Source: an uncultured Bacteroidales bacterium
Lineage (GTDB): Bacteria; Bacteroidota; Bacteroidia; Bacteroidales; UBA932
Length of the DNA stretch: 13,628 bases
Direction of reading: 5' to 3'
Assembly: GCA_937898205.1 (NCBI GenBank)
Contig: CALEJC010000056.1
Coordinates: 1-13,628 of the forward strand
Translations under genes and position numbers: made by a program
Shown here: piece by piece, positions 1-6,873 of the stretch
Numbering within the stretch: position 1 is the stretch's first letter
Layout of the letters: every line of letters begins with the position of its first letter
The notes under the pieces: model-generated
Databases searched by the model: none
The model's input: only the letters and a program-made list of their open reading frames with translations
Told to the model about the DNA's origin: nothing

Positions 1-912
1 GAGGATGTTGGCTGTAGCACTGGTGAGATCGTCGATCTTCTTTACCTTTATCTTGCCGCTCTCCTTGGCCTCCATTATGGATTCCTTGACCGCGTCCGTA
101 GTCTTGCTGAATGGGATTTCTGTGATGGCGAGAGTGTTCTTGTCGATCTTTTCGATCTTCGCGCGAACCTTTATCTTGCCGCCTTTCTTCTTGCTGCTGT
201 ATTTCGAGCAGTCGGCATAGCCTCCGGTGAGGAAATCAGGGAAAATCTCGAAATCCTTGCCTTCGAGGACCGCTACCGATGCATCGATAAGCTCGTTGAA
301 GTTATGAGGAAGGATCTTCGACGCGAAGCCGGTACCGATGCCTTCAGTTCCTTGTGCAAGGAGGATAGGGAACTTTACGGGAAGTTCCACAGGCTCCTGG
401 TTCCTTCCGTCATATGAGGTCATCCAGTTTGTAGTCTTTGGATTGAACATCACTTCCTTGGCAAATTTGCTCAGGCGTGCCTCGATATATCGTGGCGCAG
501 CATTGGAGTCGCCGGTGAGGATGTTACCCCAGTTACCCTGGCAGTCCACGACAAAGCCTTTCTGGCCCAGCTGCACGAGAGCACCAAGGATGGACTGGTC
601 TCCGTGTGGGTGGTACTGCATGGCTTGACCGACGATGTTGGCCACTTTGGTGTAGGCCCCGTCATCCATCTTGAACATCGCGTGGAGCACACGCCTTTGT
701 ACAGGTTTGAGGCCGTCCACGATGTGTGGCACGGCACGGTGCAGGATTACATAGGAAGCATAATCCAGATACCAATCCTTGAACATGCCCGAAAGCTTGA
801 ACTTCCGTGCATCTCCATCAAGAAGCTTGTTAAACTTGCCGTCAGCACTCTCGGCTACTTCCTGCTCTATTTCCTGCTCTTGCTCCAGCTCGCGATCTTC
901 AATCTCCATCAT
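1..912 (-). CDS. parC: DNA topoisomerase IV subunit A (ParC), 3' end beyond the window
   Basis: This is the breakage-reunion subunit of a type IIA topoisomerase, which with ParE decatenates and relaxes DNA using ATP. The 304 residues visible cover the N-terminal winged-helix and tower part of a protein that is usually about 850-900 residues in Bacteroidota. After an acidic leader (about residues 1-25) come the DNA-gate motifs: LKPVQRR (about 68-74), YHPHGD (100-105) and the catalytic tyrosine, Tyr142, preceded by Arg141 in the PRYIEARLS context. The stretch YDGRNQEPVELPVKFP matches Bacteroidota ParC better than GyrA, so I call ParC; an automatic label of 'DNA gyrase/topoisomerase IV subunit A' would be equivalent. 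The start is the first ATG of an ATGATG pair, 2 bp after the era stop, so it is the last visible gene of the exbB operon. Odd: the positions matching E. coli GyrA Ser83 and Asp87 are Gln106 and Gly110 here. Confidence 0.93.
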   Translation of the reverse strand, partial: MMEIEDRELEQEQEIEQEVAESADGKFNKLLDGDARKFKLSGMFKDWYLDYASYVILHRAVPHIVDGLKPVQRRVLHAMFKMDDGAYTKVANIVGQAMQYHPHGDQSILGALVQLGQKGFVVDCQGNWGNILTGDSNAAPRYIEARLSKFAKEVMFNPKTTNWMTSYDGRNQEPVELPVKFPILLAQGTEGIGTGFASKILPHNFNELIDASVAVLEGKDFEIFPDFLTGGYADCSKYSSKKKGGKIKVRAKIEKIDKNTLAITEIPFSKTTDAVKESIMEAKESGKIKVKKIDDLTSATANIL

Positions 913-914
913 AA

Positions 915-1796
915 TTAATCTTCGTATCCAAATCTCCTCAACTCTCTCTTGTTTTCTCTCCAGTCAGGATCTACCTTGACAAAGAGACTCAAGAAAACCT
1001 TTTTCTGGAAGAAATCTTCCATTTCTATGCGCGCGGCAGTGCCTACACGCTTGAGCGCAGCGCCCTTCTTGCCGATGATGATGCCCTTCTGCGAGTCCCT
1101 CATCACATGGATAACGGCGCCGATCTCATATCGCTCATCTCCCTCCTTGAAGCTCTCGATCTCCACTTCACAGCAGTAAGGAATCTCCTCTTTATAATTA
1201 AGGAGTATCTGCTCTCTGACGATCTCTGAAGCAAAGAACCTGAGGTTTTTGTCAGTAAAGGCATCCTTGTCATACCAAGGCGGGCACTCAGGAAGCTTCT
1301 CAATCACTGCGTCCAGGATGCTCTGCATATTGAAGCCTTCCTTTGCTGACGCAGGGATGATGCTTGCCTTAGGGAGCTGCTGTTTCCAGTAGTCCATCAA
1401 GGTGACAACGGACGACTGGTCGCTGATGTCTATCTTGTTGATAACCACCACGACAGGACAGTCGATGCGAGATAGCTTCTCGACATATTCTCCATTTTTG
1501 TCGGCAGTTTCAACAGTGTCTGTGACATAAAGAATGATATCTGCATCGCCGATAGCTCCATCGACAAACTTCATCATGTTTTGCTGAAGTCTGTAGTTTG
1601 GCTTGAGGATACCGGGAGTGTCGGAGTAGACGATCTGCCAGTCTTCTCCGTTGACGATGCCCATAATCCTATGTCGGGTGGTCTGTGCCTTGGCGGTGAC
1701 GATACTAAGCTTCTCGCCCACCAATGCATTCATCAAAGTGGACTTCCCGACATTAGGGTTACCGATAATATTTACAAATCCAGAACGGTGAGCCAT
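915..1796 (-). CDS. era: GTPase Era (30S ribosome assembly)
   Basis: Era is a small GTPase that binds the 3' end of 16S rRNA and helps mature the 30S subunit, at the cytoplasmic side of the membrane. The 293-residue product has the usual family length and all motifs: P-loop GNPNVGKST (12-20), switch I QTTRHR (38-43), DTPG (59-62), NKID (120-123) and SAK (150-152). The C-terminal KH domain follows, with its GKKG loop at 242-245. The ATG chosen overlaps the rluB stop as TAATG. A longer in-frame reading begins at 1853, but it would add 19 residues lying inside rluB with no resemblance to Era, so I reject it. The stop lies 2 bp before parC. Its place after rluB fits a shared ribosome-related role. 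Confidence 0.97.
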   Translation of the reverse strand: MAHRSGFVNIIGNPNVGKSTLMNALVGEKLSIVTAKAQTTRHRIMGIVNGEDWQIVYSDTPGILKPNYRLQQNMMKFVDGAIGDADIILYVTDTVETADKNGEYVEKLSRIDCPVVVVINKIDISDQSSVVTLMDYWKQQLPKASIIPASAKEGFNMQSILDAVIEKLPECPPWYDKDAFTDKNLRFFASEIVREQILLNYKEEIPYCCEVEIESFKEGDERYEIGAVIHVMRDSQKGIIIGKKGAALKRVGTAARIEMEDFFQKKVFLSLFVKVDPDWRENKRELRRFGYED

Positions 1797-3076
1797 TATA
1801 CGTATGCCCCCATTTTGAGAATGTTGATCTCTCCTGTCTTGAGGAATCTCCACTCGCCCTTCTTGAGACCCTGCTTGGTGAGGCCTGCAAAGTAGACGCG
1901 GTCAAGAGCCTTGACGCTGTAGCCGAGGGACTCGAAGATACGGCGCACCACACGGTTTTTGCCGGAGTGGATCTCAATGCCGATCTTGCTCTTGTCGCCA
2001 GGGTCGATGAACTCAAGCTCATCTGCCTTTACTACTCCGTCCGCGAGTGTGATGCCGCTTAGGATGGTGTTATAGTCTTCTTCCTTGAGTGGTTTGTCAA
2101 GGAGGACCTGATAAATCTTTTTCTTGTCAAACGAAGGATGGGTGAGTCTCTCAGCGATCTCTCCGTCGTTGGTGAGCATCAACACACCGGTTGTGTTTTT
2201 ATCAAGACGACCCACAGGATATACTCTCACCGGGCAGTTCTTGATGAGATCCATTACGGTCTTCTCTGCATGAGGATCGCTTGCTGTGGTGACATAACCC
2301 TTAGGCTTGTTCATGATGATATAGACTTTGTCTTCGCCTTTGAGTCTCTCACCGTTGAAACGGATGTCATCAGTGTGGATGTTGACTTTGGTGCCAAGCT
2401 CTGTTACGACCTGGCCATTGACAGTCACTACGCCGGCCTGAATGAGGGTGTCTGCCTCTCTGCGGGAGCACACTCCTGAGTTGGCGATAAACTTGTTGAG
2501 ACGCACCTCGTCTCTGATAGGTGAGATGTAATCCTCAACACCTTCCTGATCCTTGACCACAGGTCTGCGGTTGATCATGCGATTGATGCCCTCATAAGAG
2601 CTCTTGCCAAATGCCTGCTGTGCACCCGGACGGCGACCCTGATGGCCACCTGCCTTCTGTCCGCCTTTAGAGAAACCTCCCTTGGAGAATCCTCCTTTTG
2701 AGGCGCCCGGCCTTGCTCCACCTCTGCCGCCTTGCGGACGAGCACTACGACCTTCGCCGAAGCCTATGCGGCGCTCACCATAGTTGCCGCGACCTTCGCC
2801 ATAGCTGCTGCGACCTTCTGTGCGTCTAGGGCGACCCTCGCCATAGTTGCCACGGCTCTCGCCACGGCTGCTGCGACCCTCACCATAGCTGCTGCGGCCT
2901 TCTGTGCGTCTAGGACGACCTTCGCCGAAGCTAGAGCGGTGCTCTCCGTAGCTGCTACGGCCTTCGCCATGACTGCTGCGACCTTCGCTGCGGTATTCTA
3001 CTTTTTCAAATGAGCTTGACTGCTCACGAGTTTTTCTTGGTCTAAGTTTACGACCTTCTTTTGTAAACTGGTCCAT
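1796..3076 (-). CDS. rluB: RsuA/RluB-family rRNA pseudouridine synthase with Gly/Arg-rich repeat N-terminus
   Basis: This enzyme of the RsuA/RluB/RluE/RluF family turns a specific uridine of rRNA (23S U2605 for E. coli RluB) into pseudouridine. In the 426-residue product, residues 1-185 are a basic, low-complexity extension; an S4 RNA-binding domain follows (about 191-237, with NKFIANSGVCSRREAD), then the catalytic domain with GRLDKNTTG, whose Asp292 is the expected nucleophile. The core of about 240 residues is normal family length. The extension, rich in Gly, Arg and Ser like RGG-type RNA-binding segments, is long and repetitive; extensions of this kind are known in Bacteroidota RluB. The start chosen is ATG at 3076; a GTG three bases earlier overlaps the tonB stop (TAGTGATG) and cannot be excluded. 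The exact target uridine cannot be read from the sequence, so RluB is the family-level call. Confidence 0.93.
   Translation of the reverse strand: MDQFTKEGRKLRPRKTREQSSSFEKVEYRSEGRSSHGEGRSSYGEHRSSFGEGRPRRTEGRSSYGEGRSSRGESRGNYGEGRPRRTEGRSSYGEGRGNYGERRIGFGEGRSARPQGGRGGARPGASKGGFSKGGFSKGGQKAGGHQGRRPGAQQAFGKSSYEGINRMINRRPVVKDQEGVEDYISPIRDEVRLNKFIANSGVCSRREADTLIQAGVVTVNGQVVTELGTKVNIHTDDIRFNGERLKGEDKVYIIMNKPKGYVTTASDPHAEKTVMDLIKNCPVRVYPVGRLDKNTTGVLMLTNDGEIAERLTHPSFDKKKIYQVLLDKPLKEEDYNTILSGITLADGVVKADELEFIDPGDKSKIGIEIHSGKNRVVRRIFESLGYSVKALDRVYFAGLTKQGLKKGEWRFLKTGEINILKMGAYV
2735..2986 (-). repeat. Twelve-unit 21-bp tandem repeat coding heptads in RluB
   Basis: Residues 31-114 of RluB can be cut into exactly twelve consecutive heptads without gaps, with consensus EGRSSYG and variants EGRPRRT, ESRGNYG, ERRIGFG and EHRSSFG. 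There is also a higher-order period of four heptads: units 4-7 and 8-11 (84 bp each, 2840-2923 and 2756-2839) both begin EGRPRRT-EGRSSYG. This points to growth by tandem duplication and makes copy-number variation between strains likely. Array boundaries are exact at the protein level; DNA identity between units is partial. Confidence 0.9.
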
Positions 3077-3078
3077 CA

Positions 3079-3867
3079 CTACTTGAGATTAAAATAATAA
3101 GTTATTGTTCCCTCCTGCATTGCCGGAGCGTCGGCGTTCATGTTGAAATGTGTTTCCATTGCCGCCTTTCTTGCAGCTGCATAGAGGGTCTTGTCTAATA
3201 CGGTGGTGCCGTCACCTCCCGGCACGGCCTTGACTACGTTGCCGTAGTTGTCCACCCAAATATTCACTACTACTACACCGCTTTCCTGTACGTTATAAGC
3301 GGGATGTGGGATATTGCCCACGGTGTTGCGTCCCTTGACGTGGGCATTGGGCTTGCCATCGGCTCTGCCTCTGATGGTGTTGCCGTCGGCTTGTCCTGCC
3401 TTGAATTTATCTGAGCTCTCAGATGCTGCGTGTGCAGCAGTGAGGCTTGTGTCCTTCTTTGCCATCCCAGGGAAAGCCGCTCTAGGGTCGAGCTTCGGCT
3501 TCTCAGGCTCGGGTTCAGGGCTAGGGGTCTCTACATCTCCAAAATCATCGGGTTCTGTCTCAGGAGTGAGGTTTTCTCTGTCCGCCTCAATCGGAGACTG
3601 GCTCTTCTGGGCAAGTCGGACTTCCTCCTCTCTGTTGATCTCTTCTGCCTGAGGTTCACGGCCTCTCAATTCCTGAACGACAGGTTGCACATCTTCTGAA
3701 AAATCGATGAGGACACTCTGCTCTGCAGGTGGTGGATAGATATACTTCAATCCGGTAAAGGAAACGAGTCCCAGAGCGAGCAAATGCAGTGCCAGTGTCA
3801 TCACGACACCGGTTATCTTGGCCTTCTGCTCGGTCATCTGCTGGAGTTTCCTGTTGTGTGTATCCAT
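3079..3867 (-). CDS. tonB: Energy transducer TonB
   Basis: TonB spans the periplasm and passes energy from the ExbB/ExbD proton channel to outer-membrane TonB-dependent receptors. The 262-residue product has a short cytoplasmic N-terminus, one membrane segment (about residues 19-40) carrying His28, which may match the conserved His of E. coli TonB, then an acidic and proline-rich spacer (about 75-130, Pro/Glu repeats near 112-122), and a C-terminal TonB domain (about 185-262, containing GVVVVNIWVDNYGNV and the closing ITYYFNLK strand). The start ATG overlaps the exbD stop as TGATG; an upstream GTG at 3870 is less likely. Being directly downstream of exbB and exbD supports the call. A TolA-like role in a Tol-type system cannot be ruled out from sequence alone. 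Confidence 0.9.
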   Translation of the reverse strand: MDTHNRKLQQMTEQKAKITGVVMTLALHLLALGLVSFTGLKYIYPPPAEQSVLIDFSEDVQPVVQELRGREPQAEEINREEEVRLAQKSQSPIEADRENLTPETEPDDFGDVETPSPEPEPEKPKLDPRAAFPGMAKKDTSLTAAHAASESSDKFKAGQADGNTIRGRADGKPNAHVKGRNTVGNIPHPAYNVQESGVVVVNIWVDNYGNVVKAVPGGDGTTVLDKTLYAAARKAAMETHFNMNADAPAMQEGTITYYFNLK

Positions 3868-4277
3868 CACTCAGCCTGTGTTGCCAATATCACCTTATAA
3901 TGGTTGCGTTTTGCTATATTCATTATGCCCACAATCTCCTTGATAGGGACGGTCTCGTCCGAATATATCGAGAATGTAGGATCTTCTTCTGTCTGAAGCA
4001 GGCCGATAATCTCGTTTTCTACCTCAGAAAGCGGGATAGGAGCCTCATCTCCATTGATGTGGTAGGTAAATCTGTCCTCACCCCAGTCCTTGATGGACAC
4101 GCTCACTGTGGCCTTTGCGCCCACCTGGCCTGTGCTCTTAGGAAGGAGAAGCTTGAGGGCGTTAGGGTTTACCAGAGTAGAGGTGACGAGGAAGAATATG
4201 AGCAGCAGAAACACGATGTCCGTCATAGAAGACATCGAGAATGAAGGATCTGCCTTTGTTATTCTTTTAAGTGCCAT
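3867..4277 (-). CDS. exbD: Biopolymer transport protein ExbD/TolR family
   Basis: ExbD is the second proton-channel component of the TonB motor. The 136-residue product has the family size and layout: a short cytoplasmic tail, one membrane helix (about residues 19-37, MTDIVFLLLIFFLVTS), and a periplasmic domain to the end. Asp20 at the start of the helix corresponds to the essential Asp25 of E. coli ExbD. The gene starts one base after the exbB stop (TAAGATG) and overlaps tonB by 1 bp, so the three are probably translated together. TolR is the alternative name, as the families are not separable by these features. Confidence 0.94.
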   Translation of the reverse strand: MALKRITKADPSFSMSSMTDIVFLLLIFFLVTSTLVNPNALKLLLPKSTGQVGAKATVSVSIKDWGEDRFTYHINGDEAPIPLSEVENEIIGLLQTEEDPTFSIYSDETVPIKEIVGIMNIAKRNHYKVILATQAE

Positions 4278-4278
4278 C

Positions 4279-4983
4279 TTACTCCTTGTTGTCAGTGTTG
4301 TTTTCTTCTTCGCTCAATGCATCAAGGAGCTTGATTGTTGCGCTCTCCATAGAGTATACAAGAGCGGAAATCTTGGCTGTGAGGAAGTTGTAGCCGAAGT
4401 AGGCGAGGATACCCACAACAAGACCACCCACAGTTGTGATCATCGCAGTATAGATACCGCCAGAAAGAAGGGTGATGTCGATATTGTTGCCGGCCTGAGA
4501 CATGTTGAAGAATGCCTGGACCATGCCTATAACCGTGCCAAGGAATCCGATCATCGGAGCTCCACCGGCGATGGTTGCAAGGTAAGGAAGGCCTTTTTCC
4601 AGACGGGCCACCTCAACGTTGCCGACATTTTCCACTGCAGCCTGGATGTCTGTGAGCGGCTTGCCCAAGCGGGCGAGTGCGGTCTCTACCATCCTCGCGA
4701 TCGGCGAGTCATATTTTGAACATAAAGTCTTGGCTGATTTGATCTTGCCTTCGTGGATATAGTCTCTGATATCCATCATGAAGTCCTTGTCGATCTTGCC
4801 GGCCTGGCGGATTGACCACCATTTCTGGCCGAAGATATAGATGGCAATAATCGAGAGGACGAGCAGTACAATCATCAATACACCGCCCTTTGAGGCCATC
4901 TCGATGAGAGAAAAGGACATCTCCTGCTGCACAGGGGCAGCAGCAATCTCGGAAATTTCTGTCTGAAGCAATGAATAAAGCAT
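4279..4983 (-). CDS. exbB: MotA/TolQ/ExbB proton channel family protein (ExbB)
   Basis: ExbB forms the pentameric channel scaffold that uses the proton motive force to drive TonB. The 234-residue product shows three membrane segments (about residues 33-52, 135-157 and 172-198) with a large cytoplasmic loop between the first two. The second carries GFLGTVIGM, whose Thr150 matches Thr148 of E. coli ExbB; the third carries TTVGGLVVG, whose Thr184 matches Thr181. The position that is Glu176 in E. coli ExbB reads as Thr179 here (GIYTAM), so the usual membrane-embedded carboxylate is missing. It is the first gene of a six-gene unit, with a good promoter about 20 bases upstream of the start, and is followed directly by exbD and tonB. 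Confidence 0.94.
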   Translation of the reverse strand: MLYSLLQTEISEIAAAPVQQEMSFSLIEMASKGGVLMIVLLVLSIIAIYIFGQKWWSIRQAGKIDKDFMMDIRDYIHEGKIKSAKTLCSKYDSPIARMVETALARLGKPLTDIQAAVENVGNVEVARLEKGLPYLATIAGGAPMIGFLGTVIGMVQAFFNMSQAGNNIDITLLSGGIYTAMITTVGGLVVGILAYFGYNFLTAKISALVYSMESATIKLLDALSEEENNTDNKE

Positions 4984-5008
4984 ATTACATCTAAATTAAG
5001 CTAAGTTG

Positions 5009-5039
5009 CAAAGATAGACAAAATTTGCTTAGTATTCAA
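5009..5039 (-). promoter_or_regulatory. Bacteroidota-type promoter for the exbB-exbD-tonB-rluB-era-parC unit
   Basis: On the minus strand TTGA (5036-5039) is followed after exactly 19 bp by TATCTTTG (5009-5016). This matches the primary sigma factor consensus of Bacteroidota, TTTG/TTG then about 19 bp then TAnnTTTG. Transcription would begin near 5003, giving a leader of about 20 bases before the exbB ATG. The rest of the 64-bp gap between truA and exbB shows no terminator hairpin, so read-through from truA may add to expression. Confidence 0.72.
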
Positions 5040-5047
5040 GTGCTTTC

Positions 5048-5854
5048 TTAATAATCAACTTTGGTCAAAAACAGTGCTTCTCCGGGCACGGATTCGCCTG
5101 CAAGACTGCGCCTTGAGTTGTTGTCTTCAGGGTGGTTGAGGCTATAGTCGGCAGGGAGGATCAGAGAGTCGAAGTCTTCCGGACTTCTCTTGCCTCTTCC
5201 GACCTCCAGAAGGGTCCCCACGACAGCGCGGACCATGTTTCTCAGGAAGCGGTCTGCGCCGATATGGAATCTCCAGTAAAGTGGCTCATTCTCCGCTCTT
5301 TGCGGCCAGGCACACGGAGACGGGATGTAGCTCTCCCAGTGAGCCTTGCTGATGGTGCAGATGGATGTCTTGTTGTCGGCGCCGCTTTTCTCAAAACAGC
5401 GGAAGTCGTGAGTGCCCAAAAGCGACTCTGCGGCTTTGTTCATCAGGTCAAAATCCAGCTCGGGGTAGGCATAGAGATATGAGTATGCGTTAAGGAACGG
5501 GTCTTTGACTCTATGCAGAAAATATGTATATTCGCGGTTTATTGCGCAGAAGCGCGCGTGCGCGTCGTGCGAGACAGGGAAAAGCTCGTGTATGACCACT
5601 GATGGCGGTAGCATGGCATTTAATTTGTAGCCAACGTGCGCGCAGTTGAACTCGCCTGCGGCATCAAAATGAGCCGTGTAGCCGATTGCATTGACACCTG
5701 TGTCTGTGCGGCCTGCTCCGGTTATTTTGATTTCTTCTCGCAGAAGAGTTGATAATGCCCGCTCCAGGGTCTCCTGGACACTCGGAGCATTGGCCTGAGA
5801 CTGCCATCCGTTATACGGCGCGCCGCAATAGGAAAGATTGATGAAATAACGCAT
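5048..5854 (-). CDS. truA: tRNA pseudouridine(38-40) synthase TruA
   Basis: TruA isomerises uridines 38-40 of the tRNA anticodon arm to pseudouridine. The 268-residue product has the expected length and motifs: the N-terminal YCGAPYNGWQ (9-18), the catalytic loop GRTDTGVNA with Asp51 as nucleophile, and the C-terminal DRFLRNMVRAVVGTLLEVGRG stretch typical of the family. Odd: the residue after GV in the catalytic loop, usually His (GVHA), is Asn55 here. Two stretches near residues 179-190 and 236-252 look longer than in relatives I recall. The start ATG lies 26 bp from the divergent moxR start. It is followed by the exbB promoter and could be the first gene of a longer minus-strand transcript. 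Confidence 0.95.
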   Translation of the reverse strand: MRYFINLSYCGAPYNGWQSQANAPSVQETLERALSTLLREEIKITGAGRTDTGVNAIGYTAHFDAAGEFNCAHVGYKLNAMLPPSVVIHELFPVSHDAHARFCAINREYTYFLHRVKDPFLNAYSYLYAYPELDFDLMNKAAESLLGTHDFRCFEKSGADNKTSICTISKAHWESYIPSPCAWPQRAENEPLYWRFHIGADRFLRNMVRAVVGTLLEVGRGKRSPEDFDSLILPADYSLNHPEDNNSRRSLAGESVPGEALFLTKVDY

Positions 5855-5862
5855 AACTGCGA

Positions 5863-5879
5863 CAAAAATAACAAAATTA
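5863..5879 (-). promoter_or_regulatory. Candidate -7 boxes for truA in the 26-bp divergent gap
   Basis: The minus strand of this A+T-rich gap holds two matches to the TAnnTTTG -7 element: TAATTTTG (5872-5879) and TATTTTTG (5863-5870). Neither has a TTTG or TTG at the proper distance upstream, which would fall inside the moxR coding region. A start from the first box would leave a leader of about 12 bases; one from the second would be almost leaderless. Treat as weak candidates. Confidence 0.3.
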
Positions 5880-5880
5880 T

Positions 5881-6873
5881 ATGGATACAGTTAACATTAA
5901 GGAACTCAACGAACGTATACAGAAAGAAAGTGCATTTGTTGACCTCCTTTCGCTTGAGATGGGCAAAGTCATCGTCGGACAGAAGTCTCTCGTGGAAAAT
6001 CTTATGATTGCAATGCTTGCCGGCGGACACATCCTTCTCGAAGGTCTTCCGGGTCTTGCAAAGACCCTCGCCATCAGCACTCTTGCTCAGGCTATCGATG
6101 CAAAGTTCAGCCGAGTGCAGTTTACTCCCGATCTGCTTCCTGCCGATGTGACAGGTACACTCATCTATTCGCAGAAGAAGGAGCAGTTTGAGGTGCACAA
6201 AGGACCTATCTTTGCCAACTTCGTGCTTGCCGATGAGATCAACCGTGCTCCTGCCAAGGTGCAGTCGGCGTTGCTTGAAGCAATGCAGGAGCGTCAGGTG
6301 ACTCTTGGCGACCAGACATATCAGCTTCCTCAGCCGTTTCTTGTGATGGCAACCCAGAACCCTATCGAGCAGGAGGGAACATATCCGCTTCCTGAAGCTC
6401 AGGTCGACCGTTTTATGCTCAAGGTGCTTGTGGACTATCCTAAGAAGGAGGAGGAAAAGCTCATCATCCGCATGAACAACAGCGGCGTTTTCCCTAAGGC
6501 AAGCAAGGTTGTTTCTCCGGAGGATATCGTCCGCGCAAGAGAGATCGTCAGAGAAGTCTATATGGACGAGAAGATCGAGCGCTATATCGTAGATATCGTC
6601 TATGCGACCCGCACACCGGATGATTATGGCCTCAGCCACATCAAGAACTTCATCTCCTATGGCGCCTCGCCACGTGCGAGCATCAGCCTTTCCATGGCCG
6701 CCAAGGCCTATGCCTTCATCAAGCGCAGAGGCTACGTCATCCCTGAGGATGTGAGGGCAGTGTGCCCGCAGGTGCTCCGTCACCGCATCGGCCTGACCTA
6801 TGAAGCAGAAGCAGAAAATGTTGTTCCTGAGCAGATTATAGAGCAGATCATCAATGCCGTTATCGTCCCATAG
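5881..6873 (+). CDS. moxR: MoxR-family AAA+ ATPase
   Basis: MoxR ATPases are chaperone-like AAA+ proteins that act with von Willebrand A proteins encoded beside them, here the DUF58 protein, BatA and BatB. The 330-residue product has Walker A GLPGLAKT (55-62), Walker B VLADEIN (115-121), a sensor region MATQNPIEQEGTYPLPEAQ with the arginine-containing VDRF just after it, and the C-terminal lid with YGASPRASISL and PEDV...VLRHRI. All nucleotide-binding residues are present. It is the first gene of the bat operon and overlaps the next gene by 20 bp. Only 26 bp separate it from divergent truA, and I see no clear plus-strand promoter there, so its promoter may lie inside truA. Confidence 0.96.
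   Translation: MDTVNIKELNERIQKESAFVDLLSLEMGKVIVGQKSLVENLMIAMLAGGHILLEGLPGLAKTLAISTLAQAIDAKFSRVQFTPDLLPADVTGTLIYSQKKEQFEVHKGPIFANFVLADEINRAPAKVQSALLEAMQERQVTLGDQTYQLPQPFLVMATQNPIEQEGTYPLPEAQVDRFMLKVLVDYPKKEEEKLIIRMNNSGVFPKASKVVSPEDIVRAREIVREVYMDEKIERYIVDIVYATRTPDDYGLSHIKNFISYGASPRASISLSMAAKAYAFIKRRGYVIPEDVRAVCPQVLRHRIGLTYEAEAENVVPEQIIEQIINAVIVP

Noticed and set aside
1797..1853. Upstream extension of era to 1853
   Set aside because: The extra 19 residues lie within rluB, do not resemble Era, and the ATG at 1796 gives both the standard Era N-terminus and a TAATG coupling with rluB.
2732..3013. Plus-strand Ala/Thr-rich open frame and possible CRISPR-like repeat array
   Set aside because: The periodicity is 21 bp with no spacers and is fully explained by the in-frame heptads of RluB on the minus strand.
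5040..5050. Terminator after truA
   Set aside because: I see no stem-loop followed by a T run in the 64-bp gap between truA and exbB.
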